Origin: Patellaria atrata CBS 101060
Taxonomy: Eukaryota; Ascomycota; Dothideomycetes; Patellariales; Patellariaceae
Direction of reading: 5' to 3'
NCBI GenBank assembly: GCA_010093705.1
Contig: MU006090.1
Span: 624,056 to 688,055 of the forward strand
DNA: 64,000 bases
Position numbers and translations under genes: made by a program. A model generated the notes under the pieces. The model was not told the origin of the DNA. It searched no databases and saw only the letters and a program-made list of their open reading frames with translations. Position 1 is the first letter of the stretch. Each line of letters begins with the position of its first letter. Shown here piece by piece: positions 32,273 through 44,800 of the stretch.

Positions 32273-34800
32273 CTAGTGTTTATGGCTCTTCACCACGTCC
32301 TTGAGCTTGCCGAAGAAGCTGCGTCGCTTCTTCTTCTTATCGCCCGCTTCAGATTCAGTCTCACCAGTCTTGGTGCTCGCTGGTGTGCCACTGGCCGCAT
32401 CCGTAGTAACCTTCTTCGGTGTGGACGGTCCCGCTGCAACACTCTTCTGCTCAGTCGGCGGGTTCTCAATAGAGGCAGTCTTGACACCAGTGGTCACGGT
32501 TGGTTCAGTAGTCATCGGAGCAGTAGGAGTCTTAGACATCGGACTGACATCCCTAGAGTCGCGTGTCTCCATGGCAGCAAGCTGACCGGTCTCTGTGGCA
32601 ACAGACTGCGCCGGTGCATCGGTAGGCTGGTTGAGTCCTTTACGCTCGGTAGGTGGAACACTGATGGCAGTGGGTGCAGTGTCAAGCGGTGGGACATCCA
32701 GCTGCTCGCTAGACGACTTTAGCGGCTTCGAATCAGTGAGTGAGGTCGGACTCAATCCATCACCTGGCGCGGTTGCTGACTGCGTGGCAGTGACGGTAGG
32801 AGCAGGTTCTCCAGAACTATCGACGGGCTTCACCTCTTTCAGTAGTTCCGATTCCACCTTCTTCTTCTCAGCAACGACTTCCGGGTTCGCAGCTGCTTCA
32901 GGGGATTTGTGCGCATTCTCGATAGATTCTGTAACAGGGGCGGGGACTTGAGTCGCAGGTGCAGCTTCATCAGAACCAGAAGACTTCTTAACCTCAGCTA
33001 CCAATTCAGACTCCATCTGCTGCTTTTCGGATACGGCCTCGGGGTTTGCTGCCGCCTCAGGCGAGACGTGGGCTTGCTGGATCGATTCCGTGACGGTGGC
33101 AGGAACACCGCTAGACCCGGAATTCATGGCATCGATGGACTTCTGAACCTCTGGGGAGATACCAGAGTTGGTGCCCAAACCAGTTGTCTCGGCGATCCTG
33201 TCGCTCGCCGCATATGCAGTGTCCGTAACTGTGCTCGCTGCTGCACCGATAGTCTCGACAACTTTGTCTTTCGCGGCGTAGGCAGTATCCGTAACCGTGT
33301 TTCCTGTCGCGTAGGTGGTCTCAACCGCTTTGTCTTTCGTAAGTGTAGCGTCTTCTTTGACGTCAGTAGCTCCAACTAACTTGTCTTTACCTGCATATGC
33401 GGTATCCGTAATCGTGTTTGCTGCCCCAGTCGCAGCTTCGACAACCTTATTTTTTACCACGTTGGCAGCATCAGTAGTCGTCGCACCCTCTCCTGCAGTA
33501 GCCACCACCAGTTTGTCTTTCGCGGTAATCGCAGCATTAGCAGCCACGGTACCAGCTACTGCAGCACCCTCAGATGCCTTCTGTGCAACCTTGCCTGCCG
33601 TCAAATCATCGACTGCGGGAGCTTTGGGTACCTCTGACAGCAGTTCCTGTTCGACTTGCGCCTTCTCTTGCACAACATCTGGGGATGATGTAGCCTCTGG
33701 GCCAAAATCAGCCTCCTTCTGACTCTCAGTTACGATATCTGGAACTTCTGCCCTGGGTTCTTTAGGAACCTGGCTAGCCAGTTCTGCAGTGGTGCTCTGA
33801 GGAGCTGCGGACTGGATGGTGACACCTGGATCTTGTTCAGTACCGCTACTTCCACCAATTGGAAGGCTGGACTCTGGAATCATTGTACCACTGACTGGAG
33901 GCAAGCCAAACATACCTCCATTCGCTTCACGATCAGCTTCAGGCGTTATTGGGACATCCAATTTGGGTGGCAATGCATCCGACTTTTCGTAGGAAGCGGG
34001 ATCGGTCTTGACATTTGAATCAACCGTGTTCGTCGTAAACGTGCTAGGATCTGGGACTTTCTCCCCAGGTGCTAGATGGATGGGATTTGCTGCGCCAGCT
34101 GCAGCTGGTAGCGGCTTGACGCCGAAGGTCTGCTCCTCCTCTTTGTTTTGCAAAGGTGGCGATTGTAGTTCGTTTGCGGGAGTCTCGGGGAATGCGCCTG
34201 GTAGGGAAGTTGGGGAAGATGCGTCTTCCTCCTTTGAGGTTGCTGCGTCTTTCAGCTGGTCCAGCTCCTTTGGTACCTGTCCGGCCAACTCGGCGGTTGT
34301 TGATTCCGGAGTTACATTTGACAAGATGTGAGTCTGAGCAGCTGGAGTAGTCTTGAGGTCGGAGGCGGTAATATAATTGTTGACATTGTTCGAATTGTCT
34401 GGTTCTTTGGGAGCGGAGTCATTGACTACCCAATTGCCGTCGACAACAAACTACGAGTAATCTGTCAGCGTCGCGTAACAGTACGAATTATATCACAAAC
34501 ATGTAATTCTCCTTCAAGTTGAGAGAATGCGAACTCTGGCTGAAACGAAGGAGGAAGAGACAGTAGATAAGTAACATACCTTGTAGTAAATCTTTTCTGA
34601 AGCAGACAAGGGAACTTCCTTCTCAAAGACACCATCGGCCGTCTTTTCTAGCTTCACAGTTTTACTCCAATCATCAAATGTGCCAGTCACGAAAACCTCA
34701 TTAGCGGGGTGCTCCCTAAGTAAGGCGAATTAGATGGGTTATGTAGAAAGCTGCAGGGTTATAAGAGTCCAACTTACCATTTGAAGGTATAGCTCCCCAT
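32273..34800 (-). CDS. AMPK-type glycogen-binding (CBM48) protein with LEA-like repeats
   Basis: An N-terminal E-set/CBM48 domain as in AMPK-beta subunits (and yeast Crp1/Mdg1) normally binds glycogen-like glucans or serves as an interaction module. Exons are 34778-34800 (a 23-base first exon), 34580-34715 and 32273-34450, giving 778 residues. The domain reads MGSYTFKW|EHPANEVFVTGTFDDW ... EKIYYK|FVVDGNWVVNDSAP, with characteristic Trp and FDDW positions. The rest is acidic and repetitive: three copies of a VTES...SPEAAANPE...ESEL..EV unit of about 40 residues, two STTAELAxQVPKE units, and amphipathic TDTAYAAKDKVVE-type repeats resembling LEA proteins. It ends in a basic helix, KKKKRRSFFGKLKDVVKS. 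The body should be largely disordered or helical; its function is unknown. Confidence 0.88.
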
Positions 34801-35839
34801 AGCGACTCTATTCTATGAGATGAATAAAGGTAAAGGTAAGGTCAATGAAGGTAACTGCAATTGCGCGGCTGCGGTACCGGGTTGGAGCCTGAAGAGAGTG
34901 ACGGCTCCGGTTGAGGGGTTACGTAGATGTAGGGTGCGTTGAGGGTCTCTGGATAATTAAGTGATGAAACACTATAATTATACAGAGAGAGGATGATGTA
35001 GGTATTGGGTATCACAAGTGTCGAGTAATGGGGATTAAGTCTTCCTGAGGCGGAAGAATTTAGGTTGTTAGATGAAGATGCAGGATGATGCTGGTTGAGT
35101 TTAAGGTGTAACTTGTAACTGATGGGTTCCCTATAATAACCGACCCGAAGCTTCCATGTGAGTGAAATGGCGTGGCCGGTCTTGGCAAGAAATGGCTGAA
35201 CCCAACCTCCTTACGCTAAGAATACAAAATATCTTGACCATGTTAAGCGTTGATTATTTCACTCGTTTGTCAAGATAAGAAAACGTCAAAGGTTCTATCA
35301 AATGTTTGAGCAAGCAAAACTTTCTTTCTTGCCATCGTCATTGCCTCCTTTACGTCATCTTCTCGCTCGTCAGTATGCACGAGAACATAAAAGAATCAAG
35401 GTGAGGGATACAGCTCAGTATCAACGCGGTCGAATAGACTCGTTCTTCATACTTCTATAGCTTCTGCACCCAGAACCGTACTATGCAGTAGCCGCTCGAG
35501 TAATAAAAAACAAAGATTTCAATTATATATCATGGAGTCTGGATGCAAGAGAGATATTACGTAGTTAAACACGAATAGATTGAAGTACCATATCTCATTC
35601 TCAATCATATAATCATAAAAGGAGTAATTAATAATACTGACATCGAACTGAACGAAACATGACTCCCTCAGCACTGAATCCCCATATCGACAAGAACACA
35701 TGTCTCATCCACAAACTTGTACAGGAACGACAGCCGTTAGGCAAACCTATATACCGATCCCAATGCCTATCCTAATCCTACAAAGTCCCAGACCGCCGTC
35801 CATTGAACGCCCAAAGGTAAAATTCAAATTCGAACCGTG
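34801..35839. other. CBM48-gene promoter and 3' flank of the giant gene
   Basis: About 1 kb with no gene. The 34830-35120 part next to the CBM48 start is rich in GGT/AGG words on the plus strand; the rest is AT-rich around 35500-35700. No repeats or RNA genes recognised. Confidence 0.45.
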
Positions 35840-38800
35840 TTAAGCCGCAAGCACCCTCCTAATACCCGCTAAGAACCCACTGGGTTTCTTCTCCTTCGCT
35901 TTTTCCTTCTCCCTCTTATCTCTATGCTCCTTGTTTTCCCTAGAACTGCGCTCCCTATGCTCCCTATGCTCCCTCTGTTCTTTCTCCTCACGTTCAGGTC
36001 TCTCTTCTTTCACTGATCTAGGGCTCTCAGTTACACTCTCCCGTCTACTAGTCCTCGGACGCTCAGTCACGCTTTCTCGCCTATTGGTTTTCGATCTCTC
36101 ACTCTCCCGCTCAGTCCGATTGCTACGTGATTTCTCGGGTTCAGGTCTATGCGTGCGAGGACGATCGCTATTATGTCGACTAGATGTCGGTCTGTCGCTG
36201 TCCACACGGCTAGTTTTCGGTCTATCGCTGTCGACACGGCTAGTTTTCGGTCTATCGCTGTCGACGCGGCTGGACTTCGGCCTGTCACTCTCGACGCGGA
36301 TAGATTTTGAACGGTCGCTCTCATGGCGGCTAGAGCGTGGCCGATCCGAATGTCGTTCAGAATTGTGCCGACTAGAGCGGGGCCGATCCGAGTGATGATG
36401 GTGATGGTGGGAATGGTGACGGTCCGAAGAATGGCGATGATGTCGGTGAGAACGGTCTGATGAATGCTGTGATGAAGCCTTCGGTGATCTTTGACCTTCG
36501 GCAGTTACTTCGACTTCTGGAGCCGCTACGGGCTCTAGCTCAGGTGCTGATTCTGCCACAGGTTCTGCTGCAGCCTCTTCTGCAGGCCGGGCTGGGGGCT
36601 CTGGCATTGCTTTTGGCTCTGGCTCTGCTGCAAGTTCTGGTTCTGGCTCAGCTGCAGGTTCTGGCTCAGGTTCCACTACTGGTGCGGGCTCTACTGGCGG
36701 TAGATCTTCTGAATCCAACTCCCGAGAAGCCTCCGCGGGCTCTGCCGCGACAATCTCTTCCAGAGTAGCGGGAGCAGGCTGATCAGTTGCTCCCGATGCG
36801 GGTGCTTCAGATGCAGTATCATTCACGGCAACATCTGCAACACCTGCAGCTTCTGCTTCTTTCTGGCGTCGTCTCTCCTCTTTTTTAGCTTGGTGTCTAG
36901 CTTCTTCCTCTGGTGTCCGTTCTCGACGTGTGTGATGGCTAGAATGCCTACTAGAGGTAGGTCTAGAAGACTTTGGAGAAATATCAGGTTTTGGTGTAAA
37001 GATACCAAACAATCCTAATGCTTTCGCTGGAGATTGCGGCTTCAAGGGAGCAGTAGAAGCACGCTTAAGTGTTCGCTGTGGCGAAGGTGTAGAAGGCATT
37101 ATGGTAGATCGTCTTGTCGGTTTTGGTGGCGTAGCCTCGGTTGCTTTCTCCTTGGGTTCGGATGGTTCAGGAGGACCTGGACCTTCGAGCGCCGCTTCTG
37201 CTTTCGCACGCTCACGTTCTTTTCTCTCCGCTCTTCGTTTTCTTCGGCCCTCATCTTCCTCTTGTTGCTTCACAAGAGCGGCCTCTTCTGCTTGTTTTGC
37301 AAGTCGCCTAGCTTCACGCTTCTCCGCTCGAGCTGCTTCTTCAGCTTGTTCGGCGGCAAGACGCTTAGCTTCACGCCTCGCTTCATGACGGCGACGTCGT
37401 TCTTCTTCAGCTTGTTTGGCAGCATCTTCCTCTGCTTTTAATTTTGCAGCTTCGGCTTCCTCTTCTGCTTTTATCCTTTCAGCTTCAGCACGCCGTTTTG
37501 CCCTACGTTCTTCACGTCTACGCTCGCGCTCCTCCTCGTCCCGCAACCGCTGTTCTTCCTCCTCTCGGAAACGTTTTTGCTCCTCTTCTTGCGCCCTACC
37601 CACCTCTTCAGCTTTCTTCGCTGCACGCCTCTTCTTCCTTTCGCGTTCCTCCTCTGGTGTCAACTTTCGAGAAGAGGAATGGCGTGATTTGTGTTTTGAT
37701 TCCTTGCCAATATCCTTATCCTTGCTCTCACCACTCCCCAGACTTCCCTCAAGGAAAGCTGGGGTCCCAGATATGTAACTTGCATCGCTTTCACGCCTCT
37801 TTGAGGAGCGTTTCGCAAAGGACGACTTTCGCGGAGCAAGTGAAGTGGGTAGAGAGTCAGTAGTAGCAGGGTTTGCCTCCGGTTCGGTCTTGACGGTCTT
37901 TGCATCCTCATTGGCTACTGCGGCCTGTTCGGCCTCTGGAGCAGGGTTCTCTTCAGCAGCAGTCTCTGTAGGCTCCTCTACTGACTTCGCAGACTCTTCT
38001 ACTGCCGGAGTTTCAGCTGATGGTTGCTCTGCAGACTGGACAACAGGCTCTACCTCATCAGCAGGTGCGGCGTCGACGTTAGCCCCAGCTTCAGCTGCTG
38101 GTTCGGTATTTGGTGCTTCCGTCTCAGCAGCTGGTTCTGCTTCGGCAGCTGGTCCATCTACTGCTAATTTATCTACTACTAGTTCTTTAACCGCTGGCTT
38201 TGGGTCTGTTGCTAGTTCTCGGTCTGCTGCTGGTTCTGGATCTGCTGCTGGTTCTGGATCTGCTGCTGGTTCTGGATCTGCTGCTGGTTCTGGGTCTGCT
38301 GCTGGTTCTGGATCTNNNNNNNNNNNNNNNNNNNNNNNNNNNNNNNNNNNNNNNNNNNNNNNNNNNNNNNNNNNNNNNNNNNNNNNNNNNNNNNNNNNNN
38401 NNNNNNNNNNNNNNNNNNNNNNNNNNNNNNNNNNNNNNNNNNNNNNNNNNNNNNNNNNNNNNNNNNNNNNNNNNNNNNNNNNNNNNNNNNNNNNNNNNNN
38501 NNNNNNNNNNNNNNNNNNNNNNNNNNNNNNNNNNNNNNNNNNNNNNNNNNNNNNNNNNNNNNNNNNNNNNNNNNNNNNNNNNNNNNNNNNTCTGCTGCTG
38601 GTTCTGGATCTGCTGCTGGTTCTGGGTCTGCTCCTAGTTCTGCTTCGAGTGCTGGTTCTGCTTCGGCTTCGACTTCTAATTCTGCTTCGGCTGCGGGCTC
38701 TGATTCGGCTACTGGTTCAGCTTCGGCTGCTGATTGGTCTACCGCTGCATGCTCTGCTGATAGCTCGTCAGTGTCCGGTTCTGCTTCAGCTGGAGGCTCC

Positions 38801-41800
38801 ACTGCTGGTTCCGTCGCTGGTTCCGTCGCTGGTTCCGTTGCTGGTTCTACCGAGGGCTCCTCGACTACTTTCTCGGCTTCGGGTTCGGCTGCCGATTCCG
38901 CTTCCACTACCGGTTCTACTTTAGCTGCTGTCTCAACCTCTACAACCGGTTCGACCTCAGCAATCGGCTCTACTTCCGCAGCTGGTTCCTCTGCAGCTGG
39001 TTCGGCTTCAACGGCAGGTTCTGCATCAGCTGTTGTTTCCGTTTCAGCGGCATGTTCGACTTCGACGGCAGGTTCTGCTTCATCTACTGGTTCCGCAGTT
39101 GGTGCTTCTCCCTCAGCTTTCACTTCTGGTTCTGCCCCCACTTCCCCTTCCGGTGGGGATTCCTCCGATGCTAGTTCTGCCTCTGCTGTTGGCTCTGCTT
39201 CAGGTATCGCTTCCGCTTCTGCTTCTACTACTACTTCTGCTTCAACTACTGGTTCGGTTTCAACGTGTAACCCTGCTCCAACCGGTGGGCCGGCATCAGT
39301 GGTTGCTTCGGTCTCAGTAACAGGATCAGTTGCTAGTTCTAAATCTGCGGGTGGCTCAGTAGTTATATGCGATTCCGATTCAGCTGGAGTCTCGGTCTCA
39401 GGTGGCGATTCAGCCTCTGTTGCTGGTTGTGCTTCGGCTGCTGGTTCTGGTCCTGCGTCAGCAGGTGCCTCCACCAGGGTATCTACCTCTGCAGGTGCTT
39501 TTGCTTCTGCTTCAGCCGGTTCTTCTGCATCAACTGTTGTTTCTTTCTCAACTTTTAGTTGTAAACCCGCAGGCGATTTTGCTTCTGTGTTTGGCTCAGT
39601 ATCAGCGGGTGCTTCGGTCTCTGGAGCTGCCGTTGTATTAACGGATTCCTCGGTAGCAGTAGGCTCCTCGGGAGTGGCTGCTTCTTCAACAGTAGGCTCT
39701 TCGGTAGTGGCAGGCTCTTCGATAGTGGCAGGCTCTTCGGTAGCGGCAGGGTCTTGAGTGGGAACTTCAGTAGCAGTAGGTTCTTCAGCGATAGGTTCTT
39801 CTTCAACAGCGGGTTCGACATCTGCAGGTAGTTCGGCATCAGGGGATGGTGAATCCTCAGTAGCTGCAACTTCAGGGGGTGCAGCATCATTGACCACTTG
39901 GTCTACACTTGGAGCATCCTCTACAGGTGCAGTCGAATCCTCCTTCGCTTCATCAGTAGGAGCGGAATCATCTGTAGCATTTTCTTCGGTTGTTTGTTGT
40001 CGTGACAAAGGATCAATTCCCTTTTCTAAAGCTTCTTCCAAGGATTGCACATCAGCAGATGGAGCACCACAAGTTACCTCATCCACGGTAGCGTCTTCTT
40101 CCGTAGTAGAATTTTCTTCAGAAAGTTTGGTATTCTCTTGATGCTCTTCAGAGGAAGTCTCAAGTACCGGCGAGGATTCTAATGGTTCCGGGGCAGCATT
40201 CTCTCCACCAGGAGAATCCCCTTTAATCTCCTCTGTCGTAGATGTACTTGCTTCCGCGGTTTCAGTATTTGGCTGATCTTCTTTGGGATCTTTAGTAGAA
40301 TCCTCTGAGGGCTCCATTTCTGTCACTTTGGGTGCTTCCGCTTTTACCTCTTCTGATGGTTGGTTATTTGCCACCTCTGGGGTTATTTGCTCTGCGCTTT
40401 CTGTAGCCGTTTTTGTTGATTCAACTTCAGCTGCCTCAGCTTCCGGTTTTACCGTTTCGGGTTTTTGTTCGGATGTGGTTTGTTCTGGTTGGGACTCATT
40501 ATTGTCGTCCTCTATTGGCTCAGCTTCGACTACACCGGCTACCGTCTCTGGTTCTTTAGTCTCGGAATCCTTGGTGGCTGGATCTTCGGTATGTTGCTCT
40601 GTGACCTCTGACTCCGCTGTCTTTTGCTCGGTTGTCTCCGGTTGTGAGACGTCTGATTCTTCAGTGTTTGGAACTTCGGCTTCTGGCTCTGTTGTGTCTA
40701 AGACTTTGACTTCTGCTTCTGCTTCTTCAACTTTCATCTCATCATTCTTACTATCATCAGAAATCTGAGTTGCTCCAGAGTCCACAGGTGTCTCTCTCGA
40801 GTCTGGTACTTTGTCAGATGCCTGGTCCGTGCGCTCGGCCACATCTGGTCCGTCTACGGGACTCGCATCTACTCGTTGTTCTGACACCTCAGTTTCAGTT
40901 TCGGGCTCACGTTTCTCCTTTGGAGAATCGCTTGATTCTGTAGGGTCGACCGGACTTGAATCTTCTGTTGACGGTCCCTCTTCTGCAGCTGGTCCTTCCT
41001 CTGCAGACGATGTCCCTTCTCCAGCTGGTGTCCCCTCTGCTGGTGCCTCTGTAGCGGGTGTCTCCTTTGCAGGTGTCTCCTTTGCAGTTTCTATTTCCTC
41101 TATAGCTGGTGTCTCGTCTACAGCTGTTATCTCGTCTACAGCTGCTGTCTCCTCGGCAGTTGGCGTCTCTCTTGCAGCTGGAGCTTCCTCTACAGCTGGT
41201 ATATCCTCTGCAGCTGGTATATCCTCTGCAGCTGGTATATCCTCTGCAGCTGGTATATCCTCTGCAGCTGGTATGTCCTCTGCAGCTGGTATATCCTCTG
41301 CAGCTGGTATGTCCTCTGTTGTTGGAGCTTCCTCTGCAGCTGGTGAGTCCTCTGTAGCGGAAGAAGCTTCTTCTGTAGCTGGAATTTCCTCTGTAGTTCG
41401 GGTGTCTTTCGTAACTGGAGCTTTCTCTGCCGGATGAGAAGTTGCATCCGGTTCACCGCTATCTTCTGGCTCGATTTCATCCAGCACAATATCTTTGTCC
41501 GCAGATTCCTTTACCGCAGTCTCACTGGGGACCTCTGCTTTTGCCACCTCACCTGTCTCGGAGCCAGCCTTAGATTCTGTGGCTTCTGCGGTTTCAGGTG
41601 CTTGATCCGGTGCGTCAACGGGAGCATCTGCGCCAGTCTCCTCTAGAGCTTGCGCTGCAGCATCTACTGTAACGTCAGTTATGGTATCTGATGTAGGCTC
41701 CGCTTGCGCCTCTGGCTCCGCTGCGGTATTAACTTGTGGTTGAGCTTGCGTGTTCGCGGAATTGTCGTCTTCTGCTTGACTCTCCGCTTTTGCTGGAGCG

Positions 41801-44800
41801 TCTGCTGGAGCGTCAGGTAGATCATCTTCTGAAGCATCTGTTGGCGCATCTCCGCCAGTTTCTGTAGGTGTGCTTTCAGTATTTTCTACTGGAGAGGTGT
41901 TTTCGTCGATTTCCGCCGAAACGTTATCTTCGGTTGCAGTAGGAGCGCTTTCACTGTCTGCTGTGGCGAGAGTTCCTTCCTTACTTTCTATTACAGCGTC
42001 TTCATTCGTCTCTACTGACGTAGCTCCGTTGGCTTCTGCTGTTGAGTCGTCTCTACTCTCCGCTACAACCTCTTCCGGAGCTTTTGAAACTTCTCCTTCC
42101 GTTACTTCCGGTGCACTTGTAAACTCATCTCCCTTTTCCTCAGGAGAATCTGTACGCTCTTCTTGTGTGAGGTCTGAGGTGGTTTCAACGTCCCCAGTCC
42201 CGTCTGCTTGATTTACCTCGGTATCTCCTTCTGATGCATCAGAAGTTTTAGAGGGTTCTTCCTCGGTGGTCACTGGAGGGATCTTTGACTCAACGGATGT
42301 ATCCTCTGGAGTTGATGGGCTTTCATCTTTGCTGGGGGTATCTTCGCTAAATTTCGTTCCCTCGGCGGGTGTGGCCTCTTCAGCGGGTGGAGACTCTTCA
42401 CCAGGTGTAGACTCATCGACAGGTACAGGCATAGAGTCTGCAGCTGGTGCGGCTCCTTCACCAGGTGCAGGAGTAGAGTCCTCAACGGGTGCGGTATCCC
42501 CAGTGGGTGCGGAATCCTCAGCGGGTGGAGACGTAGCTTCTTCAGCAGATGTAGCTTCTTCGGTAGGTGTAGTTTCGTCGGCGGGTATAGCTGCTTGGGC
42601 AGGAGGAGCTTCTTCGGCAAGTGCAGCTTCTTCAGTAGATCTAGTCTGTTCAGTGGGTGCGGGCGCAGACTCCTCGACAAGTATACCTTCTTCAGCAGAC
42701 GGAGTTGTCAACTCTTCGGTAGGATTTGACTCTTCAGCGGGTCTAGGATCTTCCGCAGGTGGAGATGGTTCCACAGGCAAAGGTTCTTCGGTAGGTGAAG
42801 ACTCTTCCTCGGATTTAGATTGCTCAGATACTGTAGACTCTTCAGGCGCGGGAGTTGATTCTTCGCCGGTCGCGCGTTCTGCAGTAGGTGAAGACTCCTC
42901 CACAGCTGGTGCTGGTTCTTCAGCAGATGCAGGTTCCTTAACAGCCGGTTCAGTTTCGGCAGCGGCCGTTGTCTCCTCAGTCGGGGCAGAATCTTCAGCG
43001 GGTGCAGGAGCTTCGCCGGTTGTAGGGTCTTCAGTAGGTATTACCGCTTCAGCGGGGATGGGATCCGAAGCAGGTTGCGACCCTTCCGTATCGTCGGGTT
43101 TAGGCTCCTCCGCATCAACGAGTTTGGACTCCTCCGTCTCTGTAGGTGTAAATTGCTCCGCTTCGACCGGTTTGGGTCCCTCCTCCACAAACTCTGACTT
43201 TTCGGCATCTGCAAGCGCTTCTGTAGACGCGGGAGGGTCTTGCGGTTCATTTTCTGCAGGTTTCTCGTCATTAGTTTGCGACGACTTTTCCACTTCCGAA
43301 GGTACAGCAGTTTCTGGCTCTTTGGTTGTGGCTTCTACTAGAACCTTTTCTTCATTCTCTCCCTTTTCATTACTTGATTTAGAGTCGTCCGTGTTAGCCC
43401 CTTTACCTTTATTCCCTTTCTTGTTCTTCGCCGCCTTTGCAATTTTTCTGAGTTCTTTAGCTGACAGCTTTTCTTTAGGGAGTTGAGGGGATGGATGCGG
43501 TGGAGGTTCAGCCGCTTTTAGCTTTCCAGCTGCCGTTTTACTTAAAAAATTGGTTAATAGACCGTTCTTTCTGCCTTTACCTTTGCCTTTGGTGCTCGGA
43601 GCAGGGTCTTTCAAGTCCTCTGGGAAGTGGACGACTTTAGAGTCGGGAGATGTCGGACTGATCATAGCTGTTTCCGATGACTCGGGAGCTTCGGATTTAG
43701 AGTCCCCTTCAGCGGCAGAGGGTTCTGATGCCGGTGCTTTATCTGATGCGGCCTCTGCGGTTGGCTTAGCCGTGACCTCGGAGTCACTTGCAGTAGCAGT
43801 TGCCTAGAGTTTGTGTTAGGGGATTCGATAATGAAAGTTGTCTTAGATGTACCTCTTCAGTTTCAGCAACCTGAGCTGGTGCTCCATCACCACCCTATGA
43901 TACGTGTTAGCCAAGGATAGCATGAGAGTGGGAAGCGAAATATGAATCACCTCTTCCGGTTTAAGCGCCACATCACCTATTTCTTCGCTGGCGGTCGGCA
44001 CACCCTATGTCATCGCATTTAGCAACTTGTTTAGGTATTCTCAATATGAAGGTATTTACCCCTGGTTCATCATTTGTTGTGGTGGGGTCCTTAGACTCTC
44101 CGATAACTTCAGGGCCGTCGGATGGAAGTTCAGCATTCGCGCCGCTATCATCTGCACTTGGCATCTCCTCTGCAGCTTTGTCGCTTTCGGGATCGGATGC
44201 TTTTGGGATGTCGACATCGACTACGGATACACCTCCTTGTTCCCCGTTATTGACTAGTTCGATAGGGTCCATACCATAATCATCATTCTCCTTACCTTCC
44301 TCGGATGTACTTTCTAAAGGATTTGTTTCTGGAACAGAGTCACTATGTGTGGCATCATCTGCCGGTAAATCTTGAGTTTCTACAGCCACCTCTGGCGGGG
44401 ATTCCGATGCCTGAGCCTCAGCTTGTCCCTCAGCATTTGAATCATTACCCTCATTGGCTGGTTCAGGTGTACTGGTTTCCTCTGACGGATTGAGTTCATT
44501 TGAAGGAGGGTCAGGGGGCGGCGGAGGTGCCGGAGGGGTCCCCTCTATTGATTCCTGACCCGCGGGTGCTGGTTCTGGTTCTGGTTCTGAGGGCTCTGGA
44601 GTTGTCTCTTGAACTGGCTCCGAAGAGCCGTCCACTACTGCTTCTGTACTAGCAGCTATTCCCGCTGCATGACGTATCAATTATACAGCAACTTCCCCCA
44701 ACCAAGAAAGGACTTACTTGGGACGCCACCTTCCTCGGTATCTTCTTCATCGGAAGAGAATGACTGCTCAATACCCGGATCAGCAAACACCACAGGAACT

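Noticed and set aside
38316-38590. Inserted foreign element at the N-run
   Set aside because: Both flanks are the same 18-nt repeat in the same orientation, so an unresolved repeat explains the gap.
42266-43486. Long antisense frames within the giant gene (406, 328 and 208 codons)
   Set aside because: They mirror the repeated Glu/Pro/Ala codons of the minus-strand gene and consist of Ser/Ala/Gly runs; no start context or domain.
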